Assembly (NCBI RefSeq): GCF_002950945.1
Contig: NZ_CP012673.1
Span: 7,888,501 to 7,952,500, forward strand
DNA: 64,000 nt
Direction of reading: 5' to 3'
Origin: Sorangium cellulosum
Lineage (GTDB): Bacteria; Myxococcota_A; Polyangia; Polyangiales; Polyangiaceae
Position 1 is the first letter of the stretch. Each line of letters starts with the position of its first letter. Shown piece by piece: positions 41,594 through 49,995 of the stretch. The translations under genes and the position numbers were made by a program. Below the pieces are notes generated by a model that saw only the letters and a program-made list of their open reading frames with translations, did not search any database and was not told where the DNA came from.

Positions 41594-42354
41594 CGGAGAT
41601 CCCCCTCGGGAGCGCCTCGCCGGATGTCGCCGGGCGCGAGGTCGGCGCCGCCCAGCCGGTCGGCCTCGTCGAGCTCGCCGCCACAGCACGGGTCCTCGTC
41701 GTAGAGGCCGAGCGACGAGCGGCCGCTCGTGACGAGCGCGTCGGCGAAGCTCCCCTCGCGGGCGCGCAGGAACGGGATCACCTCGGCGCGCGGCCGGAGG
41801 AGGTAGGGCCGGAGGATCCACGCCGCCTGGCCGCCGACGGCGAAGAACATCGCGACGAAGGCGACGGCGGTGAGCGCGCGGCCGTCGCCCGCGCCGATGC
41901 CGCGCACGAGCACGCCGAGCGCCGCGAGGCCCGCGACGGCGTAGGCGAGCGAGGCGGCGAGCGCGGAGGTGTGGTAGCCGAGGCCCGCGTCGATCAGGAG
42001 CCAGAGCGCGGGCGCGAACGCGAGCAGGACGAGCGAGGAGCGGGCCGCGGACGCGAGGGCGAGGGCGATGATCGACCTCAGGGGCCAGGGGCGGCCGAGG
42101 ACGGCGGCGAGCGCGTGGAACGCGGGGGCGCAGAGGGCGAGCGTGATCATCATCGCGAGCGGGACCTTCAGCGCGGCGTAGAGGATCTGCTCCCGGCCGC
42201 GGAAGCTGCCGACGACGCCGCCGAACACGGCGGAGCCGAGGGCGATGGCGCCGAGCGACGCGAGGGAGATCGCGCGGAGGTCGCGGTCCTCACGGCAGCT
42301 CGCGGCGATCTCGGCGGGGTCGCGGAGGAGGCGGCCGAGGACGGCGGCGCTCAC
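41590..42354 (-). CDS. Multi-pass inner-membrane protein, Yip1-like layout
   Basis: 254 residues from GTG 42354, overlapping the previous stop as GTGA. The N-terminal RLLRDPAEIAASCREDRDLR leads to about six hydrophobic segments (ISLASLGAIALGSAVFGGVV, AALKVPLAMMITLALCAPAF, IIALALASAARSSLVLLAFA, AYAVAGLAALGVLVRGIG, LTAVAFVAMFFAVGGQAAWI) and a soluble C-terminus with DEDPCCGGELDEADRLGGAD. The spacing resembles Yip1-domain and similar myxobacterial conserved membrane proteins, without a defined function. Likely forms a complex with the homologous-length membrane protein encoded just upstream. Confidence 0.72.
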   Translation of the reverse strand: MSAAVLGRLLRDPAEIAASCREDRDLRAISLASLGAIALGSAVFGGVVGSFRGREQILYAALKVPLAMMITLALCAPAFHALAAVLGRPWPLRSIIALALASAARSSLVLLAFAPALWLLIDAGLGYHTSALAASLAYAVAGLAALGVLVRGIGAGDGRALTAVAFVAMFFAVGGQAAWILRPYLLRPRAEVIPFLRAREGSFADALVTSGRSSLGLYDEDPCCGGELDEADRLGGADLAPGDIRRGAPEGDLR

Positions 42355-43118
42355 GAGGCGCCTCCGTTGAAGAGGGGGAGCGCGTCCAACCAGACGCGCA
42401 GGGAGAGCGCGACGGCGAAGGCGGCGAAGCCGAGGAACGCCGCGCCGGAGGCGGCCCGGCCGAGGACGTTGCCGTCGCGCCCGAGGGCGGCCTTGAGGTC
42501 GCGCAGGAGGACGCGCAAGCCGATGGCGCCGCCGGCGGCGAGGCCGAGCAGGGCCATGATGGCCGCGGTGGCGCGCGTCTCGCTCGTGACGACGAAGAGG
42601 GCGGCGGCGGGGGCGAGGCCGCCGAGCGCGAGGCCGGTCGCGGCGGCCGCGCGCGCTGTCGCGGAGAGGGCGCGCGGGGGGTCGAGGGGGGCGTTGAAGA
42701 GCGTGAGCACGATGGTCAGCGCCGGGACGCCGAGGCAGGCGACGGCGACCATCGCCGCGGGGACGCCGACCGCGTGCTCGACGAGCGACACGCCGCCGCG
42801 CCTCGCGCCGAGCGCGACGCCGTAGAGGGAGGCGAGGCCGAGGCCGACGCCGAAGCGGGAGAGGCTGTCGCGGAGGCGCTCGGGCGGCAGCTCGGCGAGG
42901 AGCGAGGCTGTCCAGCTGGGCGGGCTGGAAGGCGCGGGGGCGGAGGGATCCGGAGGGGCGGCGGCGCTCGCGCTGGCGCGGGAGCCGTCGGCGGGGTCGG
43001 TGGAGGGCGCCGCAGGAGGGTGCTCGCGGTGTTGAACGGGAATGGGCTCCGGCATGGAGGGCTGTGTGCCGGATCCCGGCGGAGAGGTGATGGGAAGATA
43101 CGAAGCTTGTGCCTGCAC
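42351..43118 (-). CDS. Pro/Ala/Ser-rich N-terminal domain plus multi-pass membrane protein
   Basis: 255 residues from GTG 43118, preferred because GGAGG lies 5 bases upstream; an ATG at 43055 (MPEPIPVQHREH) would remove 21 residues but has no ribosome site. The first 65 or so residues are low-complexity (SASAAAPPDPSAPAPSSPPS). From about residue 85 there are roughly five hydrophobic segments (VGLGLASLYGVALGA, AAMVAVACLGVPALTIVLTL, ATGLALGGLAPAAALFVVTS, AIMALLGLAAGGAIGLRVLL, FLGFAAFAVALSLRVWLDAL). First gene of the five-gene operon running to the histidine kinase. No family recognised. Confidence 0.65.
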   Translation of the reverse strand: MQAQASYLPITSPPGSGTQPSMPEPIPVQHREHPPAAPSTDPADGSRASASAAAPPDPSAPAPSSPPSWTASLLAELPPERLRDSLSRFGVGLGLASLYGVALGARRGGVSLVEHAVGVPAAMVAVACLGVPALTIVLTLFNAPLDPPRALSATARAAAATGLALGGLAPAAALFVVTSETRATAAIMALLGLAAGGAIGLRVLLRDLKAALGRDGNVLGRAASGAAFLGFAAFAVALSLRVWLDALPLFNGGAS

Positions 43119-43546
43119 GAGGACCTCCGGGTGTGAGCGCTGCGCGGCGCGGCCTTCCAGGCAGAGGCGCCCGAGGGCCGCCGCCGCAGGCCTCGATGGG
43201 AGTACCCGGCGGGCAAGGCGCAGCCGCGCCTGCGAGAAGGAAGGGAGGAGGAGAGGTTGTGGCGGAATTGTGGCAGAGGGGGCGCGCGGCGGGGAGGGGG
43301 CCGCGCGGAGAACGGGCGGCAAGAGGAGCTAGCCACAACTCCGGTGGAGATGGCGCGCGTCACACGCAAAAGCGTGCGTCCTTCCGACGCGCATCAGCTT
43401 CACTATGAAGCTGCGCCTCATTCGCGGCGAGTGACTCCGGTCGGTCGACTCCCGCCCTGGCCATGGCCGGTCATCTGCGCGCCCTATGCTAGAATCTCAA
43501 GCGTTTCGTTCTCCAGGAGGATTCATCCAGCAACTCCTCGCGAGTC
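43119..43546. other. Intergenic region between two minus-strand units
   Basis: About 430 bases with no convincing gene. The right part (43380-43520) is less GC-rich and contains the end of the defence-like operon; the left part presumably carries the promoter of the membrane operon that starts at 43118. No clear terminator hairpin was seen. Confidence 0.4.
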
Positions 43547-44323
43547 TCAGCTCACCTGACTCTCCCCCAGCAGCGCGCCCAAAAACTCGAGCAATGCTGC
43601 CAGCATCGCGCACGGCTTGGTACGCTCGCTGATCCAGAGGTTGTCCGCGATGCTCGCGGTGTTCGTCTTCCCTGGCTTCAGCAGGCTTGCAACCGAGGCG
43701 ATCAGCGCCTTCTGCTCGTCGAAGGGCGCCCACTTCCCTTGTCTCCGATCCTCCTCACCAAAATCTGCCACGTAACGGCGCGCTCGCTCCATGTGAGAAG
43801 GATAAACGACGTCGCCGCACTCGATGACCAGGTGTTCGACTACCCCAGCCTGCGCGTTATCAGGCAGGACGAACACCCCTAGCGATGGTGGACCGGCGCT
43901 TACCTCTCCCGCGCGTTCGGGGAACGTCGGGAAGAGATCAAGGAACTGGCGCTGATATTTCCTGGCAACATCGCCCGGTGCGCCCTCGTCGGCATCCGCG
44001 ACGACCCCGAAGGCATCGAGCGTCTCGTGCAGGTCGTGGTTGCCGAGCAGCGCTTTCACCTGCGCCACGAGGCTGCTTCCGCCTCCCGAGTATACCGCGA
44101 CGGAGCTGGTGTCGCTCGACAGGATCGATGGCATCGGCAGACGCTCGTAGAGGTTCCCCGACTTCGGAGGGTACGTCGGCACGATCTTGGCCTGATCCCA
44201 GAAAGGCTCGAGCGCCGTGACCTGACCTCCGAATCTCTTGAAGCCAATGAGCTTCAAGGCCTGCCCCACAACGGCTTGGTCGGTCGGCCCCTCGACGACG
44301 AGGATCCCGTGCTTCCTGCTCAC
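43547..44323 (-). CDS. TOPRIM-like DUF3226 protein paired with ATPase
   Basis: 258 residues from GTG 44323, overlapping the ATPase stop as GTGA. The N-terminus GILVVEGPTDQAVVGQAL is the TOPRIM entry (conserved Glu in the VEG motif), then VYSGGGSSLVAQVKALL and FGVVADADEGAP with the D-x-D acidic pair, and LGVFVLPDNAQAGVVEHLVI with a further acidic cluster. This is the DUF3226/OLD-like TOPRIM arrangement, a probable metal-dependent nuclease. In OLD, Gabija and PARIS systems an SMC-like ATPase holds such a nuclease in check until infection. Here the partner ATPase precedes it. Defence function is inferred from architecture. Confidence 0.8.
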   Translation of the reverse strand: MSRKHGILVVEGPTDQAVVGQALKLIGFKRFGGQVTALEPFWDQAKIVPTYPPKSGNLYERLPMPSILSSDTSSVAVYSGGGSSLVAQVKALLGNHDLHETLDAFGVVADADEGAPGDVARKYQRQFLDLFPTFPERAGEVSAGPPSLGVFVLPDNAQAGVVEHLVIECGDVVYPSHMERARRYVADFGEEDRRQGKWAPFDEQKALIASVASLLKPGKTNTASIADNLWISERTKPCAMLAALLEFLGALLGESQVS

Positions 44324-45456
44324 ACCCTGATCTCCTGACCGAGCTCCTCGCGCAGCACGCGGAGCTGGTCGTTCGGGAATCGCTTCGCTCGCGTGCGGTC
44401 GCCCTTCCGTTCCAGCCGGTAGACCACGAGCTCCTCGGCCCCCTCGCTCGCGGCGAGCAGCGCGTCCACCGCCTCGATGCTGTGGGTCGTGGTGAAGAGC
44501 TGCACGTCAAGCTGCCGGCATACGCGCTGTAGCCAGCGGAAGGCGGCATCAAGCGCCTCGGCGTGGATCGCTGACTCGATCTCGTCGACGAGGAGGACGC
44601 CGCCGCGCGCGGTCGCCAGGCTCACCCCCATGAGCAATACGCGACGCATGCCATCGCCGAAGGTGCTGAGCGGCGCCTTACCCAGGCGGGCGTGCCGCAC
44701 GTAGACAGCGGGCTCGCTCCGCGGTCGCTTCAGGACCTCGAAGTCCTGGATTCCCGGATCGAAAATCCGCACCAGATCCAGCACCGTCGGCTTGAGATCC
44801 GCGAAGATCGCGTCCGAGAACGCCTCCACCTCGAGCTGCTGAACACGGTGGCTGAAGGGCGTGATCGTCGCCACGGGGAGCGCGGGACCGGACGAGTTCT
44901 GGGCGATCGGGCCGCGGCCGGTCTCCCACAGGACGACCGGAAACGACTCCTCTCGCAACGGCGCTGCGCCGAAGAGGTCGGGTTTCTGCGCTTCTACGAG
45001 GGCGCGCAGCTCCAGCTCGGCCCCTCGTCGGGTACCCCCATTCTCGTGCCCTAGATCCGGCAGGCCAGGCTGGCTCGTGTCGGCCTCGTCAAAGAAGCCC
45101 TCCAGCTCCTTCAGTCGCGCGGTTGCCTCCCGCACGGCGAAGCGCCCCTCTCCGGTCAGCCGGATGCTCTCCTGGAACGGCGGTGAAGAATCCGCCCCGG
45201 AGCCCTCCCGCTGCGGGAAGAGCCAACGCAAGCCTTCGAGTATGGCCGCGCGGGAGTACGTGACGTCGCGGCGACGAGCCACTTCGACCCACTCGCTCGG
45301 GCGCAGCGGGCGCGAGTAGAGCGCCACAGCCTCGAGCACGGTGGTCTTGCCCGAGTTGTTGAGCCCGACCAGCACGTTGAAGCGTCCGAGCCCGGGCAGA
45401 TCCAAGTCACGGAGGCCACGGAGCTGGTGGATGGTCAGGCGCTGGATCGCGAGCAT
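44320..45456 (-). CDS. SMC/ABC-like AAA ATPase (AAA_21 type) of two-gene defence-like unit
   Basis: 378 residues from ATG 45456; longer in-frame upstream sequence lacks conservation. RLTIHQLRGLRDLDLPGLGR is the typical entry, followed by Walker A VLVGLNNSGKTTVLEAVALY. The middle is a variable insert. The C-terminus has FGDGMRRVLLMGVSLATARG (signature-like), Walker B GGVLLVDEIESAIHAEALDA and FTTTHSIEAVDALLAA. This is the layout of the ATPase partner in OLD/PARIS-like systems, which sense phage inhibitors or nucleic-acid ends. The gene directly precedes and overlaps the TOPRIM gene and together they form an isolated two-gene operon. Trigger unknown. Confidence 0.85.
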   Translation of the reverse strand: MLAIQRLTIHQLRGLRDLDLPGLGRFNVLVGLNNSGKTTVLEAVALYSRPLRPSEWVEVARRRDVTYSRAAILEGLRWLFPQREGSGADSSPPFQESIRLTGEGRFAVREATARLKELEGFFDEADTSQPGLPDLGHENGGTRRGAELELRALVEAQKPDLFGAAPLREESFPVVLWETGRGPIAQNSSGPALPVATITPFSHRVQQLEVEAFSDAIFADLKPTVLDLVRIFDPGIQDFEVLKRPRSEPAVYVRHARLGKAPLSTFGDGMRRVLLMGVSLATARGGVLLVDEIESAIHAEALDAAFRWLQRVCRQLDVQLFTTTHSIEAVDALLAASEGAEELVVYRLERKGDRTRAKRFPNDQLRVLREELGQEIRV

Positions 45457-45557
45457 CGGATGGCGGCATCCATACCAGGATCTCCCGCCCTGGCAATCAG
45501 CGGACTCATCGCGGAGGCCGGCAGGAAACGTCCCTGCTAGCACGGGGTGAGCTCGGC

Positions 45558-45674
45558 TCATCCGGCAACATCCTTCACGGAAAGCCACCCCGGCCGCATC
45601 TCAACCCGCGCGATGTGCTCTGCCCATGCTCCCCTTTCGTTGGGGTCGCTCCACCGCTGGAGCGCGCCGCCCAT
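45558..45674 (-). CDS. Possible 38-residue ORF upstream of the ATPase
   Basis: A short frame (MGGALQRWSDPNERGAWAEH onward, ending WLSVKDVAG) with a protein-like composition lies 101 bases upstream of the ATPase start. There is no obvious ribosome site and no family match. It may be a remnant of a larger gene. Included only as a low-confidence candidate. Confidence 0.2.
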   Translation of the reverse strand: MGGALQRWSDPNERGAWAEHIARVEMRPGWLSVKDVAG

Positions 45675-45720
45675 CGTGTCCCGCCCCTGGGGATTGAGGT
45701 GGCGATGCCTGCGTACACCT

Positions 45721-46866
45721 TCACGCCTGGCAGCAGAACGTCGACGGCTCGGCCGGCAGCACCTCGCCGGTCGGCTCACCGCCGCTCGGGGCGCAGCCGC
45801 CGGGGTCGACGGCCACGACCTCGGCCGACTTGCTGCCGAGGGCGACGCCGGGCGGCGTGACCACGCAGAACGACGCCATTGAGCTGACGAGGCTGGACGC
45901 AACCTGGTCCGCGCAGGCGCCGTCGCTGTAGACCGAGGCCATGATCGTGCACGACGCGCCCTCGGGCTCCCCGCAGCCGCACTCGGAGCAGCCGCGCGTG
46001 TCCTCGACGCCGCCGTAGAAGACGTGCCTGACCAGGTAGGGGCGCTCGCAGGTGGCCTCCCCCTCGTGGAAGATGCACGTCGAGAACCCGCCGGGCGCCG
46101 GAACCCCGGGCTGCTCCGGCGACGGCATGCAGGTGCTCCGGTCGCCCGGGCACTCGGTGTAGGCGCCGGGCAGGCACGCGAGCGCCCGGGTCTGCCATGG
46201 ATCGAGGCGAGCCGGCGGCGGCGGCTCGTCCACCCGGGGCGTGCACGCGCCGGTCACCGCCAGCGCCGGCGCCTCCACCGAGAGCGCCTGCACGCAAGGC
46301 CGTCCGCCGCAGTCCTGACCCGCGGGGATCGCGTTCTCGGCGGTGCAGGTGCCGTCCCAGCCGTCGGGCGCCGCGAAGGAGGTCATCGCGGTGCTGGGGA
46401 CCGTGGCGGCGCACGTTGCAGCGTGAGCGGACCATCCCAGCGGGAGCTGGCACGAGGCGGTCGCCGCGTCCGGCGGGTCGCACACGCAGGCCGCGCAGGC
46501 GAGCGGCTCCGGCGCCAGGTCGGCAAACCCCTGGTAGCCGACGTTCGGCGCGGCGGCCGGGCACTCGGGTATCTGGTCCCGCGGGCCGAACCAGAGGAGC
46601 GCCGGACCGAACCAGCCGAGCGGCGCCGGCGGGACGCAGTCGCCGGCGCAGGCCTGCTCTTCGCCGCCGCCGGCACCGCCGCCGCCGGCGTCGTCCGCAT
46701 CGCCTGCGTCGCCCGCGTCCCCGGCATCCCCCGTGCCCGCCTCGGGATAGGGGCACGCCGGGGACCCGTATTCGCTGGGCTGACAGGGACCGTAGATGGT
46801 CGGATGTTCTTCATCGCAGCCCAGTAGCAAGAGGAGGCCCATGAGCAGAGAGGAGCATATGCGCAT
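45721..46866 (-). CDS. Cys-rich secreted lipoprotein of unknown function
   Basis: 381 residues from ATG 46866. MRICSSLLMGLLLLLGC is a lipoprotein signal with acylated Cys 17. A linker of Gly/Asp/Ala repeats (GDAGDAGDAGDADDAGGGG) is followed by a domain with many cysteines, including ACAACVCDPPDA, CGGRPCVQAL, RGCSECGCGEPEG and the final STFCCQA. The disulfide pattern resembles surface lipoproteins common in Sorangium-type genomes. Function unknown; it probably decorates the cell surface. Separate transcription from the downstream defence-like genes is likely. Confidence 0.75.
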   Translation of the reverse strand: MRICSSLLMGLLLLLGCDEEHPTIYGPCQPSEYGSPACPYPEAGTGDAGDAGDAGDADDAGGGGAGGGEEQACAGDCVPPAPLGWFGPALLWFGPRDQIPECPAAAPNVGYQGFADLAPEPLACAACVCDPPDAATASCQLPLGWSAHAATCAATVPSTAMTSFAAPDGWDGTCTAENAIPAGQDCGGRPCVQALSVEAPALAVTGACTPRVDEPPPPARLDPWQTRALACLPGAYTECPGDRSTCMPSPEQPGVPAPGGFSTCIFHEGEATCERPYLVRHVFYGGVEDTRGCSECGCGEPEGASCTIMASVYSDGACADQVASSLVSSMASFCVVTPPGVALGSKSAEVVAVDPGGCAPSGGEPTGEVLPAEPSTFCCQA

Positions 46867-47016
46867 GCCGGTCAGGCTATACGCTGTCTCTGCATTCGCG
46901 CAATAGGCGCGCTCGTCCCGTCGGCCAGCCGCGCTCGCCATTCCCAAGTCTTCTACAAAATTCTCACTCAATGCTCCCGGCGGTGTGTGTGTTTTTTTTC
47001 AAGGCCACTCCGTAAC

Positions 47017-48105
47017 TCAGTAGGTGGCCGTGACGCCCAACCCGAAGGCCGCGCCAAGCGGCGATGATGTCCAGTAGAGTGGTGCTGGCGTCGCGCTGTC
47101 GTGCGCCACGCGCATCACCACGGCCTCGTTCACGATCCAAGTCGCCTCGGCATAGGCCCTCGCGGACCACCTGCCCGCGAGGGGCCACTCGGCACCGAGG
47201 CGCGCCCCGAAGCCGAAGAGGGCGTCGCTGCGCGGGCTCATGGTCCACGGGTCCCGAGGGGTAAACCGGACAGCGCCGACGGTGGCGAGCCCGCATCCGA
47301 ACACCGGGCCGCCGCGGTAGCAGGCCAGCGCGGCCGCCGTGAAGGCCGTGGTGTCCAGGAGCGTGCCCTCCACCTCCCGCGCGAGGGAAACGAGCCCCCG
47401 CCCCTCCAAGGCAACCGACCAGTCGGACCGGCGAACGCCCACGGCCAGCGTCATCCCTGCCGCGGCCCCCGGCGTGATCCCGAGGCCCAGGGTCGCCCCG
47501 AGGCCCGCTTCGAGCCGCAGACGCTCCGGTGGCGCCGAGGGCGACGGCGGCAGCAGGGCCGGCCGAGGTGGCTCCGGGGCGGCGCGGCGCGACGGCGGAG
47601 GCAGCGCTGTGGCCGGCGGCGCGGGCCCGGGGTCCGGGGGAGCCCGCTCCGGCGCGCCCAGGAGCTGCGCCACGATCGCGAGGGCCACGCCGGAGAGGAG
47701 CTCCTCGCAGCCGAGGCTGGTGCCGAAGCCGTCGGCCCACTGGGTTTCCCCCTCGCGGTCGCGCAGCGCCAGCGAGGCCGTGAGCTCCGGCCCCTCTCGC
47801 GCGATGCTGACCGTGAGCACCTCGGGTGCGTCATCCCGGAACGGGTCGGCGCCGAGCCGACGCACCACCTCGGCGCTCAGGAATCCCTCGTCCGGGCAGC
47901 CCTCGGCCCCGGCCCTTCGCACGAGCTCGAGCCGCACCGCAGCCCGAGGCGGCTCCGGTGCGGCGTGCGCCTCGGCGGCGCAGAGCAGGCCCATGACAGC
48001 CGCGCCCACGGCGGCGCGTGCGGCGCGCCGCGCGTCTTCCAGCGCCTCGCCGGCGCAGCGGACCTGCCGTGTGCCGAGCCGCCATCCATCCCTGTGCCTG
48101 CTCAT
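47017..48105 (-). CDS. Exported protein with probable C-terminal outer-membrane beta-barrel
   Basis: 362 residues from ATG 48105, which overlaps the sigma-factor stop as ATGA. After a long cytoplasmic-like start (1-30) a signal-like helix VGAAVMGLLCAAEAHA precedes the mature part. Residues about 45-145 read VRLELVRRAGAEGCPDEGF and VVRRLGADPFRDD, a domain common to myxobacterial proteins of this type. A Pro-rich linker leads to about 160 residues of alternating strands (LRLEAGLGATLGLGITPGAA, LFGFGARLGAEWPLAGRWSA) ending in ATY, consistent with a small barrel. The coupling suggests that the ECF sigma factor and this protein act together at the envelope. Confidence 0.7.
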   Translation of the reverse strand: MSRHRDGWRLGTRQVRCAGEALEDARRAARAAVGAAVMGLLCAAEAHAAPEPPRAAVRLELVRRAGAEGCPDEGFLSAEVVRRLGADPFRDDAPEVLTVSIAREGPELTASLALRDREGETQWADGFGTSLGCEELLSGVALAIVAQLLGAPERAPPDPGPAPPATALPPPSRRAAPEPPRPALLPPSPSAPPERLRLEAGLGATLGLGITPGAAAGMTLAVGVRRSDWSVALEGRGLVSLAREVEGTLLDTTAFTAAALACYRGGPVFGCGLATVGAVRFTPRDPWTMSPRSDALFGFGARLGAEWPLAGRWSARAYAEATWIVNEAVVMRVAHDSATPAPLYWTSSPLGAAFGLGVTATY

Positions 48106-49355
48106 CGCGACGGCTCTTTCCCTGGCGCGCTCTGCTCCGGATTGACGAGCAGCGTCCGCGCGACCCTCCGGAGCCGTTCCCGCACGGACCTCAGCCTCCC
48201 GGCCGGAAACCGCGCCTCGTGCGCGGCGAGCTGCACGAGCGCTTCGGCGGCGTCGCCGGCGGCGATGGCGTCGCGCGCCGCGGCCAGCAGCCGGAGCTCC
48301 TCGGCGAACGCGTCCACCGGCTTGCCCGCAGCTGGGATTGTACGAGGCGCGGTAATGTAGGGGTGGTGGAGCGCCTCGGGCGCCGGCGCCGGCTCGGCGG
48401 GCCGCGGCTCCGGAGTGGGGTGCGGTGGGCTCGTTGCGAGGCAGGCGCCGCTTCGGGGCAGCTCGGGCAGCATCGCCCCGAAGCGGCGAGCCCAGAGGGG
48501 CGGCGCTGGATCGAGGGCGAGCAGCACGGCCGCGGTCCCGGCGCCGCCCGCTGCGGCCCACACGAGGGCGCGACCGATCCGGGCAAGCCCCCGCTGCAGA
48601 TCCGAGGGCCCAGGCGGGGCCGGTGCGGGCGGTGTTGGCGCAGGCGGCGCCGGGGGGTCCGCGTCGTCGCCCTGCGCCAGGAAGTCCGACGCCAGAAGGA
48701 ACGGAACCCAGAAGGCGCGCAGCGCCTCGCGCTGCTCCGGGCGCAGCCGCTCGACCGCGGCGCGGTAATCCTCGCGGGCGAGGCGCAGCCGGTTGCTCGC
48801 GGTGTTGTAGTTGATGCCGAGCTCGCGCGCGATGTCGACCAGCGGGACCTCGTAGGCCTCGTACAGGACGAGGAGGATTCGCCGCTCGAGGGGGAGCGTG
48901 TCGAGCACCTCGAGCGCGAGCTCCAGCCGCTCGCGCTCCGCGATGCGCTCCTCGCTGCTCGGCGCTGGATCGGCAGCTAGATGGTGCGACACCGGCTGCA
49001 GGCCGTCCGGCACCTCGCGGCGTCGGTAGGCGCGCTTCAGGTGCCGGTTGACCTTGCGCCACGCGATACCGAGCACCCATCGGGCCTCAGGGCTGCGGCG
49101 CTGGCGCCGCCCCTTCCGGCGCGGGAGGTCGCCGACAGCAACGTCTCCGGGCTGCGGCGAGGGCCAGGCGGGGTCGAACCGATCGAGGCTCTCGTAGGCC
49201 GCCAGCAGGATTTCCTGGAACAGATCGTCGACGTCGGGCTCGGCGACTCCCAACAGCCGCAAGGTCCGGGGGAGAACGGCAACCGCGGCAGCATGAACGG
49301 AATTCCAGGTATGGTCGCGGGAGGTGGCACCGGAGGGAGAGCAATGCGTGGTCAT
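48102..49355 (-). CDS. ECF sigma factor with C-terminal membrane-anchored extension
   Basis: 417 residues from ATG 49355. Sigma-2 region at about 20-110 (EPDVDDLFQEILLAAYESLD, RWVLGIAWRKVNRHLKRAYR), sigma-4 at about 145-200 (LDTLPLERRILLVLYEAYEV, VDIARELGINYNTASNRLRL). After residue 230 comes a Pro-rich linker (PPAPPAPTPPAPAPPGP), one membrane helix (about 262-281, ALVWAAAGGAGTAAVLLAL) and a 130-residue, largely helical tail. This fuses the sigma factor to what would normally be a separate membrane anti-sigma factor, so regulation may be intramolecular. Overlapping downstream gene encodes an exported barrel-like protein. Confidence 0.85.
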   Translation of the reverse strand: MTTHCSPSGATSRDHTWNSVHAAAVAVLPRTLRLLGVAEPDVDDLFQEILLAAYESLDRFDPAWPSPQPGDVAVGDLPRRKGRRQRRSPEARWVLGIAWRKVNRHLKRAYRRREVPDGLQPVSHHLAADPAPSSEERIAERERLELALEVLDTLPLERRILLVLYEAYEVPLVDIARELGINYNTASNRLRLAREDYRAAVERLRPEQREALRAFWVPFLLASDFLAQGDDADPPAPPAPTPPAPAPPGPSDLQRGLARIGRALVWAAAGGAGTAAVLLALDPAPPLWARRFGAMLPELPRSGACLATSPPHPTPEPRPAEPAPAPEALHHPYITAPRTIPAAGKPVDAFAEELRLLAAARDAIAAGDAAEALVQLAAHEARFPAGRLRSVRERLRRVARTLLVNPEQSAPGKEPSR

Positions 49356-49743
49356 ACTTTGAATTGCGCGGAGCTATCCGGGTCCGTTTGTGGAACGCAT
49401 CGGCGTGCACGGGGCGGAGACGCTCCTGCTCACCGCCTCACCGCACGCGGAGCCCGCGACACGGTACGGAACGGTCTCACCAGGGCAGCTGAGCTGCCTT
49501 CGAGGGAGCGGAAGCTGCCTGGGCGAAGCAGCTCAGCTTGGCTCCGGCACCGGAAACGGTATGGGTGGGGTAGCTCAGCTTGCCCCCAGGCACCGGAAAC
49601 GGCCTGGATGGGGCAGCTCAGCTTGCCCCGGGCACCGGAAACGGTCTGGGTGGGGTAGCTCAGCTTGCCCTGGACACCGGAAACGGTCTGGGTGGGGTAG
49701 CTCAGCTTGCCCTGGGCACCGGAAACGGTCTGGGTGGGGTAGC
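49356..49743. other. Intergenic region dominated by tandem repeats
   Basis: The stretch between the sigma-factor start and the RNA-ligase fragment. Its right half is the 42-bp repeat array entered below; the left half (49356-49500) presumably contains the sigma-factor promoter. No gene recognised. Confidence 0.5.
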
Positions 49744-49746
49744 TCA
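49548..49746. repeat. Tandem array of about five 42-bp repeats
   Basis: Units begin CACCGGAAACGG at 49548, 49591, 49633, 49675 and 49717, spaced 43, 42, 42 and 42 bases; the core contains GGGGTAGCTCAGCTTGCC. The 42-bp period is a whole number of codons, so one frame reads a repeated 14-residue motif, but no start or gene context supports translation. The last copy runs into the stop of the truncated RNA ligase. A less regular precursor copy is visible around 49500-49547. Confidence 0.9.
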
Positions 49747-49995
49747 GCCGTCCCGGCGCAGGATCTCGCGTATCGCCCGGGCCGCCATCCCGAGCTCGGC
49801 GCGCAGCATCTGCCAGCCGAAGAACGGATCCTCGGCGTCGAGCCACGCCTTGCGCTTGCCCACACGGCCCCCGCCGCGGGCGTCGAGGCCGACAACGAGC
49901 TGCGCCCCATGGATCTTCTCGAGCGCGAGGTAAGGGCCCTCCGGCGCGTCGCCGGGAAGAGCGGTGGTGAGCTTGGGAAACATCCGGAAACGCAT
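49744..49995 (-). pseudogene. Truncated Rnl2-type RNA ligase
   Basis: 83 residues from ATG 49995. FPKLTTALPGDAPEG is followed by YLALEKIHGAQLVVGLDARG, in which K27 of EKIHG is the nucleotidyl-lysine of motif I, then VGKRKAWLDAEDPFFGWQML, the conserved GKR/FFG region of T4 Rnl2-like ligases. Everything after motif Ia (motifs III, IV, V) is missing: the frame stops at 49744, exactly where the 42-bp tandem repeats begin. A full enzyme would be about 300 residues, so this is a remnant, probably inactive, left by a deletion linked to the repeats. Confidence 0.72.

Noticed and set aside
46980..47000. GT-microsatellite plus T-run as a terminator
   Set aside because: No preceding inverted repeat and the T-run lies on the strand opposite to the flanking minus-strand genes.
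49560..49750. GGGGTAGCTCAG motifs that resemble the D-arm start of tRNA genes
   Set aside because: The motif repeats every 42 bases, and none of the copies has an anticodon arm, T-arm (GTTCGA) or acceptor pairing; it is part of a tandem repeat.
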